A stretch of 64,000 nt of DNA from Methanocella_A sp049676595 (lineage in GTDB: Archaea; Halobacteriota; Methanocellia; Methanocellales; Methanocellaceae): positions 3,224,001-3,288,000 of the forward strand of contig NZ_CP187259.1 in the NCBI RefSeq assembly GCF_049676595.1. Reading direction: 5' to 3'. Below the pieces are notes generated by a model. It searched no databases. It was given only the letters and a program-made list of their open reading frames with translations, and was not told the DNA's origin. Shown here one piece after another: positions 42,877 to 51,380 of this stretch. Both the position numbers and the translations under genes were made by a program. The stretch's first letter is position 1; every line of letters starts with the position of its first letter.

Positions 42877-42906
42877 CCGGCAGCTTATGCTGCCGGAGCT
42901 TTTTTA
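42877..42906 (+). terminator. Terminator between cassettes A and B
   Basis: CCGGCAGC (42877-42884), loop TTAT, GCTGCCGG (42889-42896), followed by AGCTTTTTTAC. It starts eight bases after the slot 6 stop codon and separates the two cassettes into independent transcription units. Confidence 0.85.
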
Positions 42907-43027
42907 CAACATTAAGCTTTTAAGAGATATTTATTTGATTATTTGACGATAACTTCTTATAAAATAAGTAATTTAGTTACTTAGTAATCGCTTCGGGGGT
43001 CTAAGACGGGGGTCAAGGACGAAATGT

Positions 43028-43606
43028 ATGAAGCGAATAAAGAAGAATGGCGAGGGGCAGACTAGCTTAGACTTTCTGATAGGGATAACTCTGTTTCTAC
43101 TGGTGTTCATCTTCGTTTTCGCGTTCATACCGAGGATGTTCACTCCGTTTCAGTCTAACTCCGACGAGCTTACAATGGCAGCGGACAGAGCTGCTGGCGT
43201 ACTTGTTGAGAATAAGCTCGTTGATACAGGCCTGGGCGTCTATGAGGGTGCGCCCACCCCGGGAATAATTAAAAAGGTAGCATATGAGGACCTCTGGAAA
43301 TACATCGATAAAAGCAGCCCGGATCTTGACCCGGCCATCGTTGATCTGACGAAAAAGCACCTTGGTCTCGGATATGAAAAATCGTTTGGCAAATCTGCCG
43401 CTACCCCGTCAGAACAGTTCTACAAGGTACAGATGGAAATTATTACGCCTGGCCCAGGTAGTCCGCTGACTCATGCGATCATCTCACCAGACGGCGATCC
43501 TGTCGGCTCAAACGTAGGCCAGAGTAAAAGGTTTGTGTACATTCACGATACCAGTAGCCCGGCTGGAACATATACTGAGGCCATATTGATTGTGAGGGTG
43601 TGGTGA
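43028..43606 (+). CDS. Cassette B slot 1: pilin-like protein
   Basis: The 192-residue relative of A slot 1 has the leader MKRIKKNGEG, QTSLDFLIGITLFLLVFIFV and the conserved SNSDELTMAADRAAGVLVEN; it ends IVRVW as in A. The middle carries an insert of about 20 residues not in A. It opens the second cassette; its promoter lies in the AT-rich spacer 42900-43020 (TTATAAAATAAG). GGGGGTCAAGGA precedes the ATG. The nucleotide sequence is more AT-rich than cassette A. Confidence 0.72.
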   Translation: MKRIKKNGEGQTSLDFLIGITLFLLVFIFVFAFIPRMFTPFQSNSDELTMAADRAAGVLVENKLVDTGLGVYEGAPTPGIIKKVAYEDLWKYIDKSSPDLDPAIVDLTKKHLGLGYEKSFGKSAATPSEQFYKVQMEIITPGPGSPLTHAIISPDGDPVGSNVGQSKRFVYIHDTSSPAGTYTEAILIVRVW

Positions 43607-43607
43607 C

Positions 43608-44327
43608 ATGGTAAGCGCACGTAATCCTCAGGGCCAGGTTCAGACAATAGAAGCTTTCATAGCCACGTTTATCCTATTAGCAGTCCTGGCAGTCGTCGTA
43701 CAGGCAACTTCTGTCACCCCATTGACGACATCGTTTACTAACCAGCATATCAAATACGAACTTCAAAATATGGGCCAGGATATCCTTACTTCGCTAGATG
43801 AAATGCCTGCCGTGCCGGATGTTATTGTTTCTGAAACCACTCCTTCAAGGCTGGAGCAGAGCATATGCTACTGGCTCGTCGGTGACGATACCGTTTCTCC
43901 ACCGCTACTCCCTGGTGACTGGTATACTTTCGAAGGTATCGATAGTAGTGGAGTGGGACACTTCAAAGGTTATACATCCACGACTGAACATGTTCCTACG
44001 ACATACCTCGAGAAAGCGCTGACATTTGCATTCTCTGAAAGTGGTATTGCTTATAATGTCGAGATTAGATACCCGGATACGAACGGAAACGTGTTTTCAA
44101 GAAAAATGATCTGGAACGGTGACCCCTCGGACAATAGCGTTACCGTATCTAGGTACGTTGCCCTGCATGATCAGACAGAAGATCCAGTGGGGATTGCTCA
44201 AATACCCAGCCTTTTGGAAACTAACGGTAAAATTGTAATCCCGGATATAAGTACAAATCCAGACTCAGCCTTAGCCCCAAGTTTACATAACGTCGTTGAA
44301 ATAAGGCTAACCCTGTGGGTGATGTAG
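43608..44327 (+). CDS. Cassette B slot 2: pilin-like protein
   Basis: The 239-residue relative of A slot 2 begins MVSARNPQGQVQTIEAFIAT, and TSVTPLTTSFTNQHIKYELQ and SRKMIWNGDPSDNSVTVSRY are nearly identical to A. The C-terminus VEIRLTLWVM also matches. A longer central stretch (about 85-140) accounts for the extra length. It follows slot 1 with a one-base gap. Confidence 0.72.
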   Translation: MVSARNPQGQVQTIEAFIATFILLAVLAVVVQATSVTPLTTSFTNQHIKYELQNMGQDILTSLDEMPAVPDVIVSETTPSRLEQSICYWLVGDDTVSPPLLPGDWYTFEGIDSSGVGHFKGYTSTTEHVPTTYLEKALTFAFSESGIAYNVEIRYPDTNGNVFSRKMIWNGDPSDNSVTVSRYVALHDQTEDPVGIAQIPSLLETNGKIVIPDISTNPDSALAPSLHNVVEIRLTLWVM

Positions 44328-45503
44328 ATGGTTGACCGTAAAGACGATGCCGGACAAGTTATTCTAACATGTGCGATCTTGCTTGCGATTATTATCGTCA
44401 TTATTGCCCTGATGCTAAACAACATTATATATGCCACTAACGTTGCGTACCTGGGATTTATGGACGGATCGAAATATGAAGATATATCGATCAAGCAAAT
44501 GACGATAAAAGAGGCTGCGCGCTCTTACAATAACGAGCACGTCGGGTCAGTCAGAACTCAGTACATGGATAATTATTTCACGGCGATAAACTACCTGACA
44601 AACTCTAAGGGTAAATATGTCGATTATTCTAGAGAAAATTTACCATTTATTACTCTACCGACTACAGAAACAAGCTGGAATCTTATAATTACAGATAAGG
44701 ATTCAACTGTAAAATATCTGCTACTAACGGGAAAGCCGTCTGGAGGAACCCCTCCGGCTCAACCTATTCCAAGCGCTTACTTCATACCAAACTCTGCCGG
44801 CTCTCCCGGCACGTATGACATCATTGTGAACGAAGGCTCGCCGGCAGCCCTGACGGTATCCCTTTCTAACTGGTACACTGATGATGTTACCATAACCTAT
44901 AAGATCAACTTTGGCGGAACTGCTACGTCTTCGGACATCACCGGAGCGACTACGGGCTCGATCAACATCGCTAAAGGATTTACGACAGGAGTTATCACAG
45001 TCCCCACAAATGACGATACCAGCTATGAAGGGACAGCTCACGAAACATTTACCGTCGAACTGACTCCTGCCAGCTTCAATAATGCAGTAACAGGAGCCCC
45101 TGCTTACCCGGTCATTGCCACGGTATCAATCAGAGAGAATGACCCGGCCTCGGGTGGCGGTGGAAGTACAGAGACCTATGATATGGATATCGAAAGTTTC
45201 ACTGCAACACGTATTGACGATTACTCATTCAAAGTAACTGCGGCCGTGCATAACACTGGCACGAGCGACCTGCATAATGTACAGTTAGAGCTTGTTAAAC
45301 CTACCGCTATCGGGGCGGGATCTAGCCCTGTTTTGACTGATGTGCTCAGTCTACTTCCCGATGGTGACACCAGTACAATCTACACGTGGACAGTGACGAC
45401 GACAGAGAAAAAAGTCGATGTACAGGTGAAAGCGAGAGCATCTGAGATGCCAGGCGGAGTAAGTTCCGTCGTATTGAAGAATGTCCAGATAAGAGACAAG
45501 TAG
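44328..45503 (+). CDS. Cassette B slot 3: pilin-like protein with Calx-beta and CARDB-like external domains
   Basis: The N-terminal 75 residues (KDDAGQVILTCAILLAIIIV, LMLNNIIYATNVAYLGFMDG) match A slot 3, but the exterior is different. After a Pro/Gly linker (about 140-150) comes a Calx-beta-like domain (GSPAALTVSLSNWYTDDVTI through TVPTNDDTSYEG and VSIRENDP), then a Gly-rich spacer and a CARDB-like beta-sandwich (VTAAVHNTGTSDLHNVQLEL). Both are common adhesive modules. The 391-residue length is close to that of A slot 3 despite the exchange. It starts directly after the slot 2 stop. Confidence 0.72.
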   Translation: MVDRKDDAGQVILTCAILLAIIIVIIALMLNNIIYATNVAYLGFMDGSKYEDISIKQMTIKEAARSYNNEHVGSVRTQYMDNYFTAINYLTNSKGKYVDYSRENLPFITLPTTETSWNLIITDKDSTVKYLLLTGKPSGGTPPAQPIPSAYFIPNSAGSPGTYDIIVNEGSPAALTVSLSNWYTDDVTITYKINFGGTATSSDITGATTGSINIAKGFTTGVITVPTNDDTSYEGTAHETFTVELTPASFNNAVTGAPAYPVIATVSIRENDPASGGGGSTETYDMDIESFTATRIDDYSFKVTAAVHNTGTSDLHNVQLELVKPTAIGAGSSPVLTDVLSLLPDGDTSTIYTWTVTTTEKKVDVQVKARASEMPGGVSSVVLKNVQIRDK

Positions 45504-45504
45504 C

Positions 45505-46029
45505 GTGATCTTTACGATGCCCGTAGATAAAGACGATGCAGGAGCAAGCCTCCTGGTTGAGTATATGTTAACCATAATCATAGCTGCGATACTCTTCTCA
45601 GTACTCCTGTTGAACCTGCAGTCCATCATTGCGAAAAGCGATCAGATTATTATGGGCGAGGAACTGGATATCGCCGCAAGTATCATAGCTAACCAGCTCT
45701 CGGACTACTCGAACGAGCTGCAGCTCAACGAGTATACGGGTGATTATTCACTCGCTGCTTATCAAGTTGCGGCAAGTTCTGCCAGCGCCAGACAATTCGA
45801 TATTCCCCGGCCATATTCTGGCAAACAGTACATAGTTGAGATCATACCAGATAATGCTGCGCAGAGGGGAAAAGTGAAAGTCATTTACGCATCCGACCCG
45901 GACATTTACACTATCGCTACTTACAACACGCAGTACCCGGTGGACGCCTGCACCATAATATGCAACACTTACAATCTGGAAATAAATTTCAACCCGTCCG
46001 CGAACGAGATTTCGATAAAGGAAGTCTGA
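45505..46029 (+). CDS. Cassette B slot 4: pilin-like protein
   Basis: The 174-residue relative of A slot 4 begins with a GTG: MIFTMPVDKDDAGASLLVEY, helix, then EELDIAASIIANQLSDYSNE, matching the A block. ATG 45517 is an alternative start that would shorten the leader. It lies one base after slot 3. The external domain is small and beta-rich. Confidence 0.7.
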   Translation: MIFTMPVDKDDAGASLLVEYMLTIIIAAILFSVLLLNLQSIIAKSDQIIMGEELDIAASIIANQLSDYSNELQLNEYTGDYSLAAYQVAASSASARQFDIPRPYSGKQYIVEIIPDNAAQRGKVKVIYASDPDIYTIATYNTQYPVDACTIICNTYNLEINFNPSANEISIKEV

Positions 46030-46034
46030 TATAC

Positions 46035-46886
46035 ATGCCAGTATCAAAGCCTGACGAAGCGGTATCTAACACAGTAGGTTTCATCATTATCAGCGGGATA
46101 TTGCTTACCTCAGTCGCCCTGGTTTTCGTAATCGGGCTGCCAGTATATAATAAATACGTTGATCAAAGCCATATGCAAAACATGATCGAGGGCTTTGATC
46201 TGATCTCTGAGAACGGCAATAATGTAGCCCTTTTTAAGACCCCGTACCAGCAGTCTGAACTAAAGCTGTATGGAGGTACTATTACACTCAGAAATGCAGG
46301 TGACATCCACATAGATTACTATACAGATGAAACGGGTACCGAACCATGTAAAATTGGTGTAGGGGATAGTATTACATTAGGTATCCTTGAGTATTCAAAA
46401 GACGATACGAGTCTAGCATACCTCCTGGGAGGGGTATTTAGAAAAGATACGTACAGCTATCCAGTTATTAAAAACCCGCCAATATACACGTTCACGGATA
46501 AATACGGCCCCAATCCAGACACCCCCGTATTAGTCATACCACTGATCGAGTTAAACTACAAAGACTTCACGATGACGGGGACAACTCTTGCCAGGATATC
46601 GTTCAGTACATTTTACCGCTATCAAAAAAGCAATCCGGATGTATCCCAGCCTTCCGTTCACACCTACAATAATGTCAAGCATATCAAAGTTACCATTACA
46701 AGCGGCGATGTAGACTACAATAAATGTCTCTTAGAATACTTCGAGGATGAGCTTGGGTTTGCTAAGACATCTGGTACTAATAATCCGCTGGTTATGGAAA
46801 AAACGTACACTTCCCCGACGACCGGAATAACTGTGAATACACTACCCACTACTGAGATAGTGACGATAAATTCTGGCTCTACATAA
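46035..46886 (+). CDS. Cassette B slot 5: pilin-like protein
   Basis: The 283-residue relative of A slot 5 has MPVSKPDEAVSNTVGFIIIS as leader and helix, YVDQSHMQNMIEGFDLISEN, and SELKLYGGTITLRNAGDIHI, aligning with A (SELKIYGGT). An upstream in-frame ATG at 45960 lies inside slot 4 and was rejected; ATG 46035 is five bases after the slot 4 stop. Confidence 0.7.
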   Translation: MPVSKPDEAVSNTVGFIIISGILLTSVALVFVIGLPVYNKYVDQSHMQNMIEGFDLISENGNNVALFKTPYQQSELKLYGGTITLRNAGDIHIDYYTDETGTEPCKIGVGDSITLGILEYSKDDTSLAYLLGGVFRKDTYSYPVIKNPPIYTFTDKYGPNPDTPVLVIPLIELNYKDFTMTGTTLARISFSTFYRYQKSNPDVSQPSVHTYNNVKHIKVTITSGDVDYNKCLLEYFEDELGFAKTSGTNNPLVMEKTYTSPTTGITVNTLPTTEIVTINSGST

Positions 46887-46904
46887 GTATGAGGAGACGA
46901 TAGG

Positions 46905-48419
46905 ATGGTACGAACCATGAGTAAAATACAGAAAAACAGTATGAAACTGGATGATAATGGCCTTACAGAAATGTTTGGCTACATACTGCTGATAGGTATA
47001 GTCGTCGCCGGGCTATCGATCATTATACTCATGACCATGCCTACCGTCAACAGTTCTAAAGATACTGCCCAGTTCAACCATATAGAGCAGGCATTTACAA
47101 CTGCGGACTCCAGGATTAGCAAAGCCCGGTTTAGCACCTCCATATACCAGGAAACACCCTTCCAGCTTAACGATGGGAAAATAATCATCGACGGTAGCGA
47201 CGCAAATAGCTGGATCGAGGTTTACCGTGATAGTGATGATCCGGCTAATCTTATATCTCATACTACATTAGGAACCATAAAGTGCGTTACAGATCAGGGA
47301 GAAGTTGCATACCAGGGCGGAGGAGTATGGGAAAAATACCCGGACGGTGGTAGCATAATGATATCGCCCCCGGACTTTGGATACAACGGAGAAACACTTA
47401 CTTTACCCATCATGAGCCTAAAAGGTAGTGAAAGTCTGACAGCCAGTTCCGGAAACAAAGTACAAATCGGTGTACGATCAGACCCCGCTGGCTTCACCCA
47501 GATATATCCTAGATATAATGCAGATCCAGCTCTGGACTACTCCAATCCAGTGGACCAGGGCAGGGATATCATCATCAAGATAAAATCAGATTACGCCGTG
47601 GCATGGAGAGATTTTATCAGAGAACGTACAAAGGCGACAGCAGAGTTAGATCCCCTTGACTCCACAATAGTGAAGGCAACCCTAAAAACTGGGAGGGAAC
47701 CGCAACACCATGCTGCCGTAGATGGGATGAATACGCAGGAAATGATCCTCGATGAAGGGTATACACCAGTAACCTTGTTTACCTTTGACCTTGTTAAAAG
47801 AAACAATGGCCGAGATTACCAGAGCTCCTGGAGGCCCGCTGATGATAGCCTTAACCCCTTCCTGGAAATTGAGACTATCCCATTACACGGGGGAGGACCC
47901 AGTAAACAAAATGTCCAGGTAAGGATAACATATACTGACACTGCCCACGGCATATTAGAGATATTTTCAACAGTGATGCAATTTGATGATACCGGCAAGA
48001 TTCACATCGATATGCTGGACAACGATAATATGATTTATGGCGACGAGGACGGGGATATGCAGGTAGATAACCGGGACCGGATGGTGACAGCAACATCGGC
48101 TTCGTGGGGTAGCAATCCATATGCAGCAGATTCAGGTACAATCGCAGATCTGACTGACGGCCATGAAGTTCCCCGTGGCGATGATACTAAAACGCTCGCA
48201 GATGTAACACAGCATTACCTGTGGCTGATGGCAAGTGAACATTCAAGCATAGGTCCTGAGTATTCGGCTTTTAGTAATTCTAAAGGTCACAGCGAGGGCC
48301 ATATTAAATACAATATAGTAGATTCAAAGGTACATTTAGAGTATAATTCGAAAGAAGATCTTAAGTACCTGTATGTAACGAGCGGTGATATTGACGCTAC
48401 ATTAAGCTCGTCAAGGTGA
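46905..48419 (+). CDS. Cassette B slot 6: largest pilin-like protein of the cassette
   Basis: The 504-residue relative of A slot 6 has LDDNGLTEMFGYILLIGIVV, a helix, and EQAFTTADSRISKARFSTSI-YQETPFQLNDG; further WEKYPDGGSIMISPPDFGYN aligns with A. GAGGAG precedes the ATG by eight bases. It is the last gene of the cassette and is followed by a hairpin, converging on nadE. Confidence 0.72.
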   Translation: MVRTMSKIQKNSMKLDDNGLTEMFGYILLIGIVVAGLSIIILMTMPTVNSSKDTAQFNHIEQAFTTADSRISKARFSTSIYQETPFQLNDGKIIIDGSDANSWIEVYRDSDDPANLISHTTLGTIKCVTDQGEVAYQGGGVWEKYPDGGSIMISPPDFGYNGETLTLPIMSLKGSESLTASSGNKVQIGVRSDPAGFTQIYPRYNADPALDYSNPVDQGRDIIIKIKSDYAVAWRDFIRERTKATAELDPLDSTIVKATLKTGREPQHHAAVDGMNTQEMILDEGYTPVTLFTFDLVKRNNGRDYQSSWRPADDSLNPFLEIETIPLHGGGPSKQNVQVRITYTDTAHGILEIFSTVMQFDDTGKIHIDMLDNDNMIYGDEDGDMQVDNRDRMVTATSASWGSNPYAADSGTIADLTDGHEVPRGDDTKTLADVTQHYLWLMASEHSSIGPEYSAFSNSKGHSEGHIKYNIVDSKVHLEYNSKEDLKYLYVTSGDIDATLSSSR

Positions 48420-48441
48420 AGAAGGAAAAATCACTTCTTCA
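48417..48441. terminator. Hairpin between cassette B and nadE
   Basis: TGAAGAAG (48417-48424) pairs with CTTCTTCA (48434-48441) across a nine-base loop. It overlaps the slot 6 stop codon and lies just before the convergent nadE end. Confidence 0.5.
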
Positions 48442-48452
48442 TCTTATACTCT

Positions 48453-49292
48453 TTATTTTCTCACCAGCGCCTGCTCTATTCCTACCACAGGCGGCATACT
48501 GCGCTTGTGCTCGCTGTTCTTGACCCGCTCCATGACCATCTTAATCGTAGCATCGCTGGCACCTGTGGCTTTCTCCACCTCTTCCAGCGACATGCCGAGG
48601 TCGAACACTGCGTAGAGAATAGAATCGATCTCCTCGTAGGTGGCGCCCATTTCAGCCTCGTCAGTCTGGCCCGCCCACAAGCCTGCAGAGGGAGGCTTTT
48701 TGATGATCGCTTCAGGCACGCCCACGTGTTTTGCCATCTGCCGCACCCGGGTCTTGTAGAGGTCGCCAATAGGCAGTATGTCGACTCCACCGTCGCCGTA
48801 CTTGGTGAAGTAGCCCATGAGCAGCTCGGTCTTGTTACCCGTGCCCAGCACGACCCGGTCATCGAGGTTGGCGGCAAAGTAGTTCATGATCATGCGTAGC
48901 CGGGGCTTGATGTTAGCATAGGCGAGCCTGCATTCGGCGGGGCCGATCTTAGGCCTCCTGTCATAGATGCCTTGCACCAGGTCTCCGATCTCGATGATCT
49001 CGTAGTCGATGCCCAGGTCTTTTGCGAGCGACTCCGCATCCTTCATGTCCTCGGGAGTCGTCGAAGCGTGGTCCGGCAAGAGCAGCGCGTGCACGTCAAC
49101 CACCCGGGAAGCCAGCGTCGCCACCAGCGCCGAGTCGATGCCGCCGCTCAGAGCGATGGCCGCTCCGCTGGAGTTGCTGAGCTCCACGATCTTCACGATA
49201 GAATCCGCGATCAGATTTTCGCACTGCACAAGGCTCTCTGGGGGTAACTCAAGACCTTTCATGACCATAACGGCACCGGCGTTCAAACTCAT
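48453..49292 (-). CDS. nadE: NAD synthetase (ammonia-type)
   Basis: The 279-residue enzyme makes NAD from deamido-NAD, ATP and ammonia. The ATP pyrophosphatase loop is SGGIDSALVATLA; other landmarks are LGTGNKTELLMGYFTKYGDG, DILPIGDLYKTRVRQMA and PPSAGLWAGQTDEAEMGATY. There is no glutaminase domain, so free ammonia is the nitrogen donor. A TATA-like AATTATAAG about 25 bp upstream of ATG 49292 suggests a leaderless message; ATGs at 49268 and 49262 are alternatives. The gene stands alone. Confidence 0.93.
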   Translation of the reverse strand: MSLNAGAVMVMKGLELPPESLVQCENLIADSIVKIVELSNSSGAAIALSGGIDSALVATLASRVVDVHALLLPDHASTTPEDMKDAESLAKDLGIDYEIIEIGDLVQGIYDRRPKIGPAECRLAYANIKPRLRMIMNYFAANLDDRVVLGTGNKTELLMGYFTKYGDGGVDILPIGDLYKTRVRQMAKHVGVPEAIIKKPPSAGLWAGQTDEAEMGATYEEIDSILYAVFDLGMSLEEVEKATGASDATIKMVMERVKNSEHKRSMPPVVGIEQALVRK

Positions 49293-49483
49293 ACTATGCG
49301 CCTGCGGGCTTATAATTTATTGCGCTCAGATAAAGGCAATGAGCCACAGGTCAGCATAACAGCATGGAGCGCAAAACAGACACTGCGCCCCACCAGAAGC
49401 ACAGATTATCGCAGCGCACAGATCACATTACAGAGTCGCAGATCTCGAAGAATAGTAAACCGAAAAGCTAACTTAAGTATAGT

Positions 49484-49993
49484 TTACCTCGCGGCTACAG
49501 CCGCATCCATTAACGGCTTGAGCTGATCGTAGGTCCGGTACCCTCTGATCATAGACTTCAAACGATCACTGTTCGTCTTACCGGCCATGTCTATGTACTG
49601 ATAGCTGCCGTCAGGGTTTTTCTTAACGATCAGATACATCGCCGGGATGCCTTTAATGTAGAAATCGTCTGCCAGGCTGCGGCTTTCGTCGACGTTCACG
49701 CTATAGAAAGCGATACCAGGATACTCGGCTGAGAGATCTTCCAGCACAGGCTTTTCCAGGTCGCACCACCCGCACCAGGGGGCGCCGAACTCGATGAAAA
49801 CAGGCTTGCTTTCAAGCGCTGTCTCCACAAGGGACATATCGGAGATTTCAGGTATTCCGGTGTCCGCCGGCGAGCCAGGATCCGGGGTGCCCGTTGAAGC
49901 AGGAGAAGCCCGGGGCAGGGTACATCCCGACGTCAGGAGTGACGTTGCTAAGATCGCGGTGATGAGCAGGTACAGCAGAGCCTTCAGGCGCAT
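49484..49993 (-). CDS. Thioredoxin-like lipoprotein
   Basis: The 169-residue product has a lipoprotein signal (lipobox LTSGC near residue 24), a Pro/Ser/Thr-rich linker, and a thioredoxin fold with active site WCGWC in KPVFIEFGAPWCGWCDLEKP. The cis-proline loop is GIPAMYLI. It is predicted to face outside, where it may keep exported proteins reduced or rearrange disulfides; several cassette D proteins nearby are cysteine-rich. The gene is divergent from the EamA transporter. Confidence 0.87.
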   Translation of the reverse strand: MRLKALLYLLITAILATSLLTSGCTLPRASPASTGTPDPGSPADTGIPEISDMSLVETALESKPVFIEFGAPWCGWCDLEKPVLEDLSAEYPGIAFYSVNVDESRSLADDFYIKGIPAMYLIVKKNPDGSYQYIDMAGKTNSDRLKSMIRGYRTYDQLKPLMDAAVAAR

Positions 49994-50093
49994 AAATAGC
50001 GGTAGGTTCCGCCCGGTTAGATATTTTGCGGTAATTACTGGATACTTTATTCACGGTTCCGATGAAAAAATAGCGGAGGGAGAGATACGTACG

Positions 50094-51146
50094 ATGGACC
50101 GGCAGCAGATCTACCCGGTATTTCTGGCAGTCGGCGGGGCGGCGCTGTTCGGCGCCAGCGCGCCGCTGGCCAAGGCACTGCTAGGCAGCGTGGACCCGAT
50201 TGTCCTCGCGGCCCTGCTATACTTAGGCTGCGGGGCGGGGCTGCTGCTGACCAAAATTGTCGGTAGGTTACGTACAGTGAAGCGTGAAGCAGGCCTGTCT
50301 AAAGCCGACCTCCCCTGGCTGGCCGTCTCGGCCATCGCCGGCGGCGTCATAGCCCCGATCCTGCTGATGCTGGGCCTGCAAAGCACGCCGGCTGCTACAG
50401 CATCGCTGTTACTGAACTTCGAGTGCGTGGCCACAACGACTATTGCCGTCCTGGCCTTCAGGGAAGCGGTCGGACGCAGGGTATGGGTTGCCATAGGCCT
50501 GATAACCATGGCAGCCGCCGTACTGACCCTCGATCTTTCAGGCGCCTTCGGAATTTCCGCAGGTGCCCTCGCCGTAGTAGGAGCATGTATCTTCTGGGGC
50601 ATCGACAACAACGTGACCTGCAGAATATCGGCCAAAGATCCCGTCACTATCGGACTGTTCAAAGGCCTGGCTGCGGGAACTTTCTCCCTGGTCCTTGCCA
50701 CCACCCTGAGCCGGCCCATGCCTGCAGGGATTACTCCTGTAATCATAGTGCTGATCGTAGGCGCCTTGAGCTACGGGCTCAGCATTGTCATGTTCATCCT
50801 AGCCTCCAGAGGCATGGGTGCAGCCCGGACCAGCGCCTGGTTCGGCATCGCACCATTCGCAGGCACAGCTCTATCGCTAGCACTCTTCACCGACGCCCCC
50901 GGCCTGCAACTCCTCCTCTCGCTGCCCCTGATGATCGCCGGAGCAGCCCTCCTCTTCGGCGAGCACCACGACCACATCCACGTCCACACAGCCGTCTACC
51001 ACGAGCACTACTACGAACCCGACGTCCATCACCCGTTCAAAACCGCCGGAACTGGCCGGCACTACCATGAGGAGACCCGGCACACCCATGCCCACCGCCC
51101 CGACATCCACCACCGGCACGGGCATGAAGAAGAGAAGAAAGAATAA
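50094..51146 (+). CDS. EamA/DMT-superfamily transporter with His-rich tail
   Basis: The 350-residue product has about ten transmembrane helices in two EamA repeats (FLAVGGAALFGASAPLAKAL; LAVVGACIFWGIDNNVTCRI). The last 60 residues form a tail very rich in histidine (HDHIHVHTAVYHEHYYEPD, HRHGHEEEKKE). DMT carriers export amino acids, nucleotides or other metabolites; the tail suggests metal binding or metal-gated transport, but the substrate is unknown. GGAGGGAGAG lies upstream of ATG 50094, whereas the longer upstream frame overlaps the thioredoxin gene. Confidence 0.85.
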   Translation: MDRQQIYPVFLAVGGAALFGASAPLAKALLGSVDPIVLAALLYLGCGAGLLLTKIVGRLRTVKREAGLSKADLPWLAVSAIAGGVIAPILLMLGLQSTPAATASLLLNFECVATTTIAVLAFREAVGRRVWVAIGLITMAAAVLTLDLSGAFGISAGALAVVGACIFWGIDNNVTCRISAKDPVTIGLFKGLAAGTFSLVLATTLSRPMPAGITPVIIVLIVGALSYGLSIVMFILASRGMGAARTSAWFGIAPFAGTALSLALFTDAPGLQLLLSLPLMIAGAALLFGEHHDHIHVHTAVYHEHYYEPDVHHPFKTAGTGRHYHEETRHTHAHRPDIHHRHGHEEEKKE

Positions 51147-51160
51147 TCAGCAAGTTAAAA

Positions 51161-51380
51161 AAACCACGGCGGCACGGCTCTTTATCCTGACAACTGGAAA
51201 ACAAATGTTCTAACCACAGCGGCACGGCGACACGGAGATAATTCGAGAAACGATGGCAGGATGGTTATTTAAACCACGGCGGCACGGCTCTTTATCCTGA
51301 CAACTGGAAAACAAATGTTCTAACCACAGCGGCACGGCGACACGGAGATAATTCGAGAAACGATGGCAGGATGGTTATTT
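51161..51380. repeat. Perfect 110-bp tandem duplication of the R2 unit
   Basis: Positions 51161-51270 and 51271-51380 are identical. Each copy contains CCACGGCGGCACGGCTC, TTTATCCTGACAACTGG, CCACAGCGGCACGGCGACAC and an AT-richer end. A third, diverging copy begins at 51381. Part of the unit (TTTATCCTGGCAACTGG) is also found at 17156, showing that both loci share the element. Confidence 0.95.
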
